A stretch of DNA of 64,000 bases from Romanomermis culicivorax. Its lineage: Eukaryota > Nematoda > Enoplea > Mermithida > Mermithidae. Each line of letters opens with the position of its first letter. Within the stretch, counting starts at the first letter, position 1. The translations under genes were made by a program, and so were the position numbers. Where the stretch lies: positions 372,001 to 436,000 of the forward strand of contig CAWUHX010000084.1 in the NCBI GenBank assembly GCA_963922205.1. Reading direction: 5' to 3'. This document shows, piece after piece, positions 30,009-41,100 of this stretch. The notes beneath the pieces were generated by a model. It had not been told where the DNA came from. It did not search any database and worked only from the letters and a program-made list of their open reading frames with translations.

Positions 30009-33000
30009 AAAAATAAACTGATAACAGTTCAGCCTGTTTGAAGTATTGATAAATTACATAACATCGCTTGCACAGTCTAAGCATCACAGTAATACTTATG
30101 TTGAAAACGGTGCAAAATTTAATTTTCATGATCCATAAATCAGAAAAAAATGATGTTTTATAAAGGAATTTTAATCGAAAAATGACAAAAATAAAGCGTT
30201 GTAGTCGAAATCGTTGCGTAACATTTTTCCGCAAATTTTTTTTATATAAAAAACTGTTCCGCCTGTTTTTCTAACGATATTATTCAGAAGCATTTAAAGG
30301 AATACTCGCTCGTTTTGATGACATGCGGTTGTCGTGAGGTTGTGTATAAGTCAATTTTAAAGCAATGAGTCCTAAACAGAATGGAATAGTGGACCTTAGC
30401 AAAGCTAACAGTAAAAAAGCTTTCATATTTTCGTGCATAGAATTTCGGGTGATTTCCAAACTGTCGGATTCAGTAAAGAAGCCGGTGTTTATTTCTCGAT
30501 TCTTTGCTTCAAAGGAACAAGGTGCACTATTTAATTTTGAGAAACAAGACTATTTCCGAAAAGGAATTCTATGGTTCATTTTTCTTGAAATCTTTCTAAA
30601 TAATGGAATTGGAAAACAAGTACTATTTCATGTTTTTACGATTTATTCAGAACGATCTTAAATAATGACATAGTGAGGCCTTTTGTAAAAAATTTTAGCT
30701 ACATACTGTACTGATTTTTGTAATTTTTAATTTACAAGTATTTTATAAAAAAAAAACAGAAAATAAGTATCAAATTTGGAAGAAAGCTCACAAAGGCAAA
30801 AAATGCATGCACATGAAAAATAATGTATCAAAGATGGAGACAAACGGAAATGAACGTGACTGCTAACTAATGTAGACAAGAAAGATAGCAATAAGTACCC
30901 TAGTCGATTCTAAGCCTATCTTCATAAACAACAAAGGTGCGGGCGCCTCGGAATAGAAAATTTCGCCTCTACTTGATAACCATGACGACAGAAAGCAAGC
31001 AGAGAAAAAAACAAAATATTAAATAATGCTTATACTTCATGTTCCCTTCATCAAATGAATGGTTAATACGCCTTGGAGAAAAGTTCAGCTCTGTACACAT
31101 AATGTTCTTCCCATAGTCGAAAATCAGCGTGAAACTCTAAATGATGCGTCATGCCGTCTTTAGATGAACATCAAGTGAAAAACATCAGATAATGTGTTTT
31201 TGAATTCGTTTACGCAAGGGAAAATTTTCTTAATGTAACGAATTTCATATTTCTTCGAAATGAACTCGCGTCTTAAAATGCGAAAAAGAAAATTGAGATC
31301 AATTTTTTACTGAACTTCAATCAAGCTGCTGTAGTAAATCTTAGACGTAACCTGCATCAGTATCAATTGGATTGATGTTTATTTGATGCAAAAAACTCGG
31401 TGCAATCAGTCGTATATAATCGATTCAGAATTTTCTAAAAATTTGAAAAAGCAAAAGTTTGAGTTTAATGGAATGTACTATAAATGCGTTAAAGTTTACA
31501 CAAAGATTAACCAAGTGGCTTCCTTGCACTTCTATTACATGCTTATAAACTGGGCCTCTGAAAACAGCAGTGTTTCATCAAAACAATGCAATGGATAGAT
31601 AAAAAATCGCTTTTGTCGTCAAAGTGAATGGACCATCCGCTACAGCAAAACTGTATAGGGTCAAACAGTTGATTAAAAATAGGATTCAAGAATTCTTGCT
31701 CGTTTCTGGGTAGAACCCAGAGAAATCTCCCGATACGTGCCAAATTTGCATTTAAAAAATATATCAGCCTGAGACCGGGTCTTCTAGATTTTTAGCTGTG
31801 TCCACAAAGAAGCAACTGCAGTCTGACTGATCAATATTTCTAAAATTTCAAGTCGATATGTGCTTCTGTATGAAGTATGTAATCAAGCTATGTCAGAAAA
31901 AGTGCATTACGTAGATTCTTGCGTGTTAGGACACCTTTTTTCCCGAGGTGACTGCAGCAGTTCAACAAATACAGAAAAAAAAGATTCCAGTCTACAATGC
32001 TGATTTATTGTCTGCTCAACGATCTCTACGGATTACTATGCTTTCCGAGGCCCATTTAAAAATGAATAGACTATTGTCTGTATTTGCCTCCAGTCTTCAA
32101 TAACAATTCCAGAAAAGTTGTATAAATGACACCCGGAATGATCATTTTTATTGATATGCAAACAAAAGATTACAATTTTTCTATAGATTTTGCGGGCCCG
32201 ATGAACTACATGATCCCTGAATCATTGGAACTTCATTGCAAAGACATTTTGTCTTGATTCCACTTCCTGATAATTCAGTTAGGACTTATAGTTTTCAATT
32301 CCCAAAAAGACTGTCCAATCAATGGTTTTTCTCATCGCTCTCAAAACTGTCGCCCGAAAAAAGCAACGTGATTATCATATTCTTTTGTGATTCTTGATCG
32401 AACGACTAGACATTTATTTGATTTGTTTTTTTGTCGAGACTTCTCGTGCATCCCCGACTACATTATGTGCAAATAGTTGTTTCGACGCGGCCGCCGTATT
32501 CTTCTCCTTTGCTCTCCAAGCTTCGAGCAAAGAAGCTAGTTAAATAAAAAAGTGTTATAATACTGGAGAACTGTCTTTTAGGATGTAGAATGTGCATAGA
32601 TGAGGTAACAGGCGCATGCACAATTTTTTTGCTTGGAAGATAAGTTTCTTTAGAAAGAATGGAATAAATAATTCTTGCTCCAGATTGTCATGAATAAGGA
32701 TTAGCATACTTGTATAGCAAGCAACGCCTCATTTGCATATTTCGAGGAATTTGCTGCTTACTTGGTACACACAGGTTTTAGGCGGCACATGATATCGAGT
32801 CCAACGAGGGAATTTTCTTCTCTGGAATTTTTGGATGGTGCGGGATGTTTTAATCCGCTGCACCGCTGCATATCAATTCGATGTTCCAAAAGCAGGATTA
32901 GCTTGCACTCCATGATGGACCGGTATATGTATGTTATTGATAAAATTTGCATCATTTTTTCGACCAGGCTTTAGAGAAATGATTTGTAGTTTTGCTGTAG

Positions 33001-33017
33001 TAACATTTAGAATAGCC
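30009..33017. other. Long intergenic stretch
   Basis: AT-rich with no recognised gene. One 98-codon plus-strand frame (30,365-30,661, opens SPKQNGIVDLSKANSKKAF) has ordinary composition but no motif or acceptor. I leave it uncalled. No tandem array or RNA gene seen. Confidence 0.4.
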
Positions 33018-33265
33018 ATTTTGGCGCCCGTCTCACTTTGGCGCCCGTCTCACTTTGGCGTCCAACGTTGTAGGCGCCAAAGTGAGATTGCTGCCTTACC
33101 TTGGCGCCCGTCTCACTTTGGCGCCCATCTCACTTTGGCGCCCATTGTTTAATAATGACTTTTCTTGGATGTCCTAACTTGGCGTCCGTCTCAAATTGGC
33201 GCTAGTCTCACTTTGGCGCCTGTCCTACTTTGGCGCCCATCTCACATTGGCGCCTTATCGTAGTC
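33018..33265 (+). repeat. GGCGCC-centred tandem array, forward
   Basis: About ten copies of a 17-bp unit TTTGGCGCCCGTCTCAC with one inverted copy inside (about 33,072-33,086). The core GGCGCC is palindromic. An oppositely oriented array lies at 33,990-34,165. Confidence 0.85.
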
Positions 33266-33989
33266 TACTTTTTGGCATTCATGCTGATCATTTAATTGGG
33301 TGAATCCCCATTATGGTCCAGTTTCCCCGAAATTCCTCTTTCCCCGAAGACTGCTTCAAAGCTTTTTCTCGAAAGTTCCTATTCCTCAAAATTGTCGAAT
33401 CCCGTTTCCCCAAAAATAGACGAAAGCTATTTTTATATTGCATTATGTAAATTGCTGACTTTCCCTCAGAACTTTGTAAATTGTTGGATTTCGCATAAAA
33501 TTCGCAAGGTAATAAAAATTAGCAAAAACTTGGAAAAAAAAAATTATTTCACGTTTGATATGCTTAGCTTCAATTTCAGACAGAGTAAGAGGCACGCAAA
33601 GTGGATTGTGACCATGATCCGGATTTAATTGCATCCTGCGCTCATGAACTGTAGCATGACCCATGGGATCCCCATGACTGTTGCAAGAAATGCATTCGAA
33701 GTACATGACTTCACCAACGATGGCTAATCGTTTCACTTTTTTCTTTTTGAGCAGATAAAAATGATCCAGATTAACTCTACTTTCACAAGCAAAAATTAAA
33801 ATTTGACCATGCAAAGATAGGATAAAGCGGGCTTCCTCGAAATCAGCTATTTTAGTTTTATGAAAAGTGTTTTTATTAAGTAAAGTTTAGCAGGATAACT
33901 GATCATTTTATTTTCCACCATTTAGAGAGAGAGAGAGAGAGCTATTCAGGGTGGCCTGAGCTATTTATAGCCATTAGGACATACAATGC

Positions 33990-34165
33990 ACCAAAGTAGG
34001 ACGGACGCCAAAATGAGACGGGCGCCAAAGTGAGATGGGCGCCAAAGTGAGACACAGCCTGGGCGCCAAAGTGAGACGATGCACCAAAGTAAGACGGGCG
34101 CCAAAGTGAGAAGGGCGCCAAAGAGAGATGGGCGCCAAAGTGAGATGGGCGCCAAAGTGAGACAC
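33990..34165 (-). repeat. GGCGCC-centred tandem array, reverse
   Basis: About nine copies of GGGCGCCAAAGTGAGAC, the reverse complement of the 33,018-33,265 unit. The pair brackets about 720 bp of AT-rich non-coding DNA, as in a foldback element whose arms are satellites. Confidence 0.85.
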
Positions 34166-35436
34166 AATCGTTGGAGAGAAGGGTTACTTATCCGCCTTAC
34201 AACAAGCTGGCAAAGGTGTGAGACATTTGTGTTTTGTAAGAGGATGAATCAGTAATGATGAATCACACGGATTCCTCTGTGTCTATCAGCACGTACCAGC
34301 GTTAAAATTGCAGTGCGCATTATGCCAACTTTTCGAGGACGATAATAAAATAGTATTTTCGAAATGTAGTGGGCAGCAATCATGCCTAGAACCGAAAAAC
34401 ATCAATCACTTTCATAGTCATCAATCTAGCCTGCGTTTTTCTTGGCAACAGTGGCAACATCAAACGAGTTGAATGTTTCGAACAATGCTTTTTAGAGTAT
34501 GAAATTTTAATTTGAATATAGATAACGGGTAGGTACTCTAGACTGCAGAATGTTTCGTTTTTAGAGGCATTTTTTGTGACAGTGCTTGTTACATGTGACC
34601 TTATTTATCGATTTGACTTCAATATCACTCAGCAGTCACTATGGCAATAATTCTCCCTACATCTTGTTGACTTGAAATATTTTGTATTTATTGTACGTCT
34701 GAATTGGCCCCACAATAAATTTAGGGACACGTCAACTCGAAAAGCTTTTTGTCTGGAAATGGAATGCCCATGAACAATCACAGTTCGTGTTGTCATTTCT
34801 CGATTGTACTCGCTACGGCCGAGATCAAATTTTAACCAAACTAATAACTTTTAGTTCTCCAAAACTACAGGTAAATATTTTTTAAAATAGGTTTTTGGAT
34901 ATAGTTCAGCAGTTCTATCGGCAGGATATAGTTCTATCGGTAGTACCCAATTTGTTGTGTTTTTGCAGGATATAGTTCTATCGGTAGTACCCAATTCCAC
35001 TTGAGACGCATATTGAATGATATTTTTTTCAATTTTGAACTCAAAACGATATTTGCATCACCAAAGCTCATAATTGTACATGTTGTGAATGAGAAATGTC
35101 TATCTGGACTGATTTTTCTGTAACCCGAGAGCTTCTGTGGTCACTTTGATAGGTTAATTATATTTTTTACTCGTTAAAATGTCTCTGAGTGGTCATTTTG
35201 ATAGTTTTATTAGCCTCCTTACTCATTAGTGATTTATATTTCGGTAGACTCTGTAGTATTATGTTCTTTCAACCATTTTTGCACACAGTTCCATAAAAGT
35301 GACAAAAGAAATATTTTCCATGACACAGACTGCTTACCGTCATTCATGTTATCATTTTCTTTCAATAATTTTCGTCTTCGGAAAATCCTCATGAAAATGA
35401 TAGCAATATCTTTTTTGCATTGTTTCACGTCTGGTA
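34166..35436. other. Non-coding, with a short direct repeat
   Basis: A 58-bp unit starting GCAGGATATAGTTCTATCGG occurs twice at about 34,920-35,000 with a partial third copy just before. Another loose duplication (GGTCAYTTTGATAG...ACTCRTTA) lies at 35,138-35,228. No gene seen. Confidence 0.5.
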
Positions 35437-36234
35437 GCGGATGTGACTATGGTAGCGGATGTGCACTATGTAGCGGATGTGCACTAGGTAGCAGAAGTGC
35501 ACTAGGTAGCGGATCTGCTACTTAATCCCCTAAAGTCTCTGTATGAGCTCAAACATGGGTGTGGATGAGTCGAACATTTTCCGGACCGGCGAGATCTAAA
35601 GCCTCAAATACCCCACGGGGGTGCATGCTGGCTAGCCTTAGTAAGCTTTTCGGTCTGCGAACGATTGCAAAATTTTGATATCCACATTTCTATATATTCT
35701 CCATTCAAGTCAACGTTCGCACAAATAGATTTATGGACTACATAGCCCATTTTTTTCGAAGCGAGACTCCAAAATAAAAAAGAGGGGTTCATTGTGCGTG
35801 CACTAAGTGCTCCCCCTGAATCAAAACAAAAAACAAAAAGTTCATCGATTTTGCAATAGTTGGAATCGTTATAATACAAGATTCAACAATTTAAGGTAGT
35901 TACTGATTTCGGAAAAATAGAATGAGAATCAGAGTAAAAATTTTGATTTTTGTTTCTTGATTTTTGATTTCTGAAAAACAAAACAAAAATCAAGATAAAC
36001 GTTTTGATTTTTGAATCTTGTTTTTTGATTTTTAAAGCAAACCAGAATCAAGAAAAATGCCTTGATTTTTGTTTTTTGATTTTTGAAAACAAAACAAAAA
36101 TCAAGATATATTTTGATTTTTGTATTTCGATTTCGAAATATTAATTCAAATAAAAATTTGAATTTTGTTTCTTGACTTGTGATAACAAAATAAAAATCAA
36201 GATTACGCGTTTGATTCTTGTTTGTCCCACATAT
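35437..36234 (+). repeat. Left inverted arm (outer part): GTAGCGGATGTGCACTAG array and GATTTTTG array
   Basis: Five copies of GTAGCGGATGTGCACTAG-like units (35,437-35,521), a linker, then four to five copies of a roughly 62-bp unit built of GATTTTTG and its complement CAAAAATC (35,930-36,220). The whole order recurs inverted at 63,395-63,975. The arm is interrupted at 36,234 by the LTR element and resumes at 47,062. Confidence 0.8.
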
Positions 36235-37676
36235 TGTCACATATTGCGCCATCCATGTCACGTGTATGACATGTGGATTTGGGAGAGCTGGGGAGGTTTG
36301 GGTATCTCATCAGGTAATACCGTGTTTTAGACGTCACATTGATGGTGAACCATATCAGATTGATCCTATTACAGTGAGTAATAGGCTGTGACTCCTGATG
36401 GATACTGGCATTTTCCCCAGGCTTCCCTAAATGGCGTTGGGGGCCTAACCTGGCAAATGGTGGCTATAGAGAGGTCTATAGTTGGTTCTCTTGTGTTGTC
36501 CTTGGGGTCTTGCTGTAGGGTAATGGACAACGCTGCCAGGCTAGGTGCGACAATCCCCGAGTCCTACTCAGTGAGAGTGGGGACAGGGTCACCCGTAAAA
36601 TGACCTAATTTGTGGGGCCCGATTATGAACCAGACAGCCCCTTTTTAGCCCGAACCTGAGAGGTGGAGGCCCTACTTATCTGTGGAAACCTTGGGAAACC
36701 GACTTAGGAAGGATTTCCCAACAAATACCCCACAAATAACAATAATCCCCTGAGAAGACTCACCTAGTCCTGTTTCTCAAGCGATTCGACGAAACGGGCG
36801 GCAAGTCCCTGGATACTTTCGGTCTTCTGGCACTGGGGCCGGGATGCGATCCACAAACGTCCTAGCGGCGAGTGGCGGCAAGCGGCGGCGAGCGGGAGGC
36901 GATTCTCCAACGTTTTCTTCACGAACCGGGGGCGGTCGGACACCTGGCACTGATGGGCAGGGGGGTACTGTAGGCGGTAAGCGGCGGACGCAGTGAACAA
37001 GGGTAAATTTATGCAAATTTATTGGGGAATAAGGCGGCGGACGCACAGGTGTACAATAAAATATGCAAATTGACGAGAAGGCGGCGGGCGCAGAGTTACA
37101 ACCGGACGAGAGCTTGGTGAACCCAAGAATGAGCGAAAAACTAAAGAAACATGTCCTTTTAAGGACATGTTTGGCTACAGCTGCAGCTTGGGCGGAGTTT
37201 CTCGGCGCTCAAGCTAACTTCTGCAGCTAGACGCAATGCAGAAGATGCCTATGAGCACATAGACATTTTTTTCGTTCACATGCGTTTAGCACTGAGGCCG
37301 ACTGCAGTGCCTATGCTAAGCATATGAACGTCTTTAGCTAAAACTTCTTAGCTAGTCATTTTTGCGTAACAAAAACGACGCTAATTTTTGATGATAAGAG
37401 GTGCATGAATGCACCAAAAATAGCCATGTGCTCGTGGAGCAGGACTGGCGGAAGTTTTCAGCTAAAGGGCCTACTGTAGCCCGCGTTTGTAAAGAAATAA
37501 AAATACAACAAAACGAAACATAAAAAATGCATGAAAAATGTAAAAACGAACGCAAAATGCATGTGTAAAAATGAAATAAACAAAAACATGATCGAGTAAT
37601 AAACGAAACATGAAAAATAACAAAATGTCGGCATGATCGGAATCACGTGACGTTGGGGAATTGAGCGGCACGTGAC
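36235..37676 (-). repeat. 3' LTR of element 1
   Basis: 1,442 bp, TG...CA ends (minus: begins TGTCACGTGCCGC). It matches 45,652-47,061 with few differences but has about 33 more bases at the outer end. It contains the palindrome at 37,147-37,172 and GGCGG-rich stretches. Confidence 0.88.
37147..37172. other. 26-bp LTR palindrome
   Basis: Arms AAACATGTCCTT and AAGGACATGTTT with a TT centre, identical in both LTRs (other copy 46,531-46,556). In RNA this makes a 12-bp hairpin. Possible roles are packaging/dimerisation or a 3'-end signal. Confidence 0.7.
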
Positions 37677-38193
37677 ACGGCGGTCCTTCGAAAAAGGGCG
37701 TCCTCGTCCTTGCAGTGGTTAGTAGTGAGGTTTGTGCGGCGTGTCCGTGGTCGTAGTTCGTTCCAAGGTGCGACGGCGAGTGGTCGAGTAGGTCCGTTGG
37801 GTTGTTGGCGGATGGAGCCTTCTTTGGTCGTCATTCGTTCGGCGGTATGGTAGCCGGCGGTTGTTGATGCGTGAAGTTGCCGACATTGAATATCCTGTGT
37901 GAAAGTCTGGAACACAGAAAAGAAAAAATTTTCAGGGCAAGATGTAGGCTATCGCAGAGGATGCGCCCAGTGAGGTACAGATTGTCGGGTTATCGCAGAG
38001 GATGCACCCCGTGAAATGTAGGCTATCGCGTGAGGATGCGCCTATGGCGTGACGCTTTGGTTGCTGAACATTCTCTTCTATCCACTAAGATCCAGCATGG
38101 ACAAGAGTGGATACTTCGTGAGGGGCACGGCGGTCCTTCGAAAAAGGATGTCCTCGTCTGTAAGCGGGGACAATGAAGAGAATGCATCTTGAA
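37677..38193 (-). other. 3' non-coding region of element 1
   Basis: Between the pol stop and the 3' LTR. It holds three copies of CTATCGCAGAGGATGCGCC-like sequence (37,950-38,045) and two copies of a 40-bp CGGCGGTCCTTCGAAAAAGG unit (37,677 and 38,127). No good polypurine tract is visible directly before the LTR. Confidence 0.6.
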
Positions 38194-41100
38194 TTAAGGG
38201 TCGGGGACCTCTGCGTCAAGATGTGGGTCAATCAAATTCGGTGTAAAGTCCCGGCTTATTGATGGAAACAATAAGGGTGCCGAATCCGTTGCCTGCGAAG
38301 TGGGAGGTGTATCCTCTGCTTCACTCGGTTGTTCAGGGGACACGTAAAGTCGAAGCTGGTTGACATGTATAGTGTCTTCCTGATCCATCTCGAGACGAAG
38401 TGTGACATTGGGATATGCCACACTTGTTACAAGGTAGGGTCCATCGTAGATGGGCAGCAATTTAGGAGTGAGTCCACGTTTGCTGGAGGTGCGCAGTTTG
38501 AGCACCTGATCCCCTACTTTGTACGAGACATCATGTGCCTTTCGGTCGTACGACCGTGCATAGGCCTCCTGTGCTTTCTCAATCCGACTCTGGATTAAGG
38601 TTAACGCATTCGTGAAATGACGTTTGACCTCCATATCATATGAGGAAACATTAATGATATAGGCCAGAGGGTTGAATGAGAGCGCGGCATCAACAGGGAG
38701 CATGGGTGTGCGACCGTACATGAGTTCAAAGGGCGAGTACCCTGTTGACTCATTCATGCTGATATTGACGGCAAACACAGCGTATGGTAGGTGTTCATCC
38801 CAATCGGTATGTCCTTGATGAACATACATACGTAGCCGTGTGGCTAGCGTCTGATTAGCTCTTTCCACCTCGCCGTTGGTCATCGGATGATAGGCGGTAG
38901 AGTGGATTTTCTTCGTTGCGCAGATCGCAGTGATCTCAGTCATCAGTTTTGATGTGAAATCAGTGCCACGATCTGACTGAAGAATCTGCGGTGCCCCGTG
39001 CCGGCAGACAATTTGCGTTACAAACAGCCGGGCTATGGTGTGCGCAGTGATGTCCGGAGTAGCAAAAGCCTCGACCCATTTCGTAAAGTAGTCGATGAAG
39101 ACTACGATTAAATGGTTGCCAGCTTTGCTAGTGGTCATTGGTCCCATACAGTCGACACCTACCCGATGAAACGGTCCCGTGATGGTGATAGGTTTCAGGG
39201 TCGCAGTGGTTTTCTGTCGAGCGGGCTTATTCTGTTGGCAAAGATCACACCGCTGACAGAAGGACTTGACATCCCGACTGAGGGAAGGCCAGTGGTATCT
39301 GCGAGCAATGAGCCGCGCAGTACGTTTAGCACCAAAGTGTCTAGCTAAGATGTCATCATGATGAGCCCGGATAATGGTAGTAACCATGGATCTGGGTATG
39401 ACAATCTTATTGGACTCGCCTGTCCATTTCTGAAGAACGTTATCCAACAGATGGTAGCCTCCCACATCATTCTGGTCGCCCAGAGGCTTAAGGAAGCGAA
39501 TGATGTCGGCTAACTCCGGATCCTCCAGCTGAGCAGCGAAAAGGTCGGGGTGCTGTGCACCAACCGATATCTCGGCATAGGACTCTGATCGTACCAGGCG
39601 CTCCGCCCCAACAGTGATCGGTGCTGAATTACTTGAACGCGCCAGGTGCTGCACACCATCGGTCAAGGTTCTTGATCTCGCCAGGTGCTGCGCACCATTG
39701 GTGATCACCATAACATGCCCCTCAGGTCTGTAAAGGGGAGTATCATCAATACTCTGACCGGTGAGGGAGTTAGGATCCGGCAGGCGTGATAATGCATCAG
39801 CATTACCATTAGACTGACCTTTTCGCGGCCGAATTGTCAGTTTGAATTCGGCGAGCGCGAGTCCCCACCGAGCGATCCGAGCAGAGGGGTTAGGCTTCTC
39901 CAACACTGCTTTGACCGCGGTATGGTCAGTCTGAACGACCACCTCGTGCTGGAAGAGGTATGGTCGAAAGTGCTTGACGAAATGGACAACAGCGAGAGTT
40001 TCCAGTTCTGTAATGGAATAGTTTTTCTCGGCTGCTGTTAACCCTCGGCTGGCGTACGCGACAGGATGGTCGTATCCATGTTCGTCTAACTGGCTGAGAA
40101 CCGCTCCTATCCCCGAAATACTTGCATCAGTTTGAAGGATAAAGGATTTCGAAAAGTTCGGATGGCGCAGGATAGGAGGGTTGGTCAGCAGGCGGCGGAG
40201 TTCATCGAACGCCTCCTGCTGAGGTTTTGACCACTGGAAAGTAGTTTCCTTCCGTAAGAGCTTGGTGAGTGGCTCGCTGAGCCGGGCACAACCAGGGATG
40301 AAACGCTTGTAGTAAGACACGAGGCCTAGGAAGGACTTGATGTCTTTGGCATTTTGTGGAATGGGTAGGTTTTGGACGGCGGCCAGCTTGGCTTGGTCAG
40401 GTTCTAGGCCGCTCTGTGAGATGCGATAGCCTAGGTACTCTACCTCTGAGTGCGAGAATTTGCACTTGCTCAGTCTGAGCTTCATTCCACCCCGGCGAAG
40501 ACGGGCGAACACATCTGCCAGGCGCTCAAGCATTTGGGTGTGAGAGTTCCCGAACACCAAAATGTCGTCGAGATAGGTTAGAACCGTGCGCCATTGGATT
40601 CCAGTAAGGAGGAGGTCCATAAGGCGTTGAAATGTCCCTGGTGCGTTGCATAAACCGAAAGGCAAATAATTGAATTCGTAAAGTCCAATAGGCGTATTAA
40701 ATGGCGTCTTTTCTTTATCCGCCTCCGCAATCGGGATTGACCAATAAGCGTTAGCCTGGTCAAGGGTAGTGAAGTACTTCATACCCTTGAGTGTGTCGAG
40801 AATGTCATCTATCCGTGGGAGAGGGTAGACATCCTTTTTCGTGACCTCGTTAAGACTGCGAAAGTCAACACACATACGGTGAGTACCGTTTTTCTTGCGC
40901 ACCAGGACAGTATTAGTAGCCCACGGAGACATGCTCGGCCGAATAATACCTTTTTCCTGGAGCGCCTTGACCTCCTGCATGATGAGATCCTTTTCCTTAG
41001 GTGAGGACCGGTAAGGGAAACGGCGGACTGGGCGGGCATCGCCCGTGCTGATTTCGTGCTGGACGAGATCAGTGGAACCTGTGTCCTTTTCATCAAGAGC

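Noticed and set aside
33018..33265. CRISPR-like array of 17-bp units
   Set aside because: Simple tandem array with no spacers of constant length; the same unit occurs inverted 0.7 kb away.
35930..36220. CRISPR-like array (regular ~62-bp units)
   Set aside because: Units are self-complementary GATTTTTG/CAAAAATC variants without unique spacers, in a eukaryotic genome.
36388..36603. 71-codon plus-strand frame, identical in both LTRs of element 1 (also 45,772-45,987)
   Set aside because: Antisense to the element and identical only because the LTRs are young duplicates; no motif.
36764..37046. Pro/Arg-rich minus-strand frames in the LTRs (also 46,148-46,430)
   Set aside because: They come from GGCGG-rich LTR sequence; frames overlap each other and differ between the copies.
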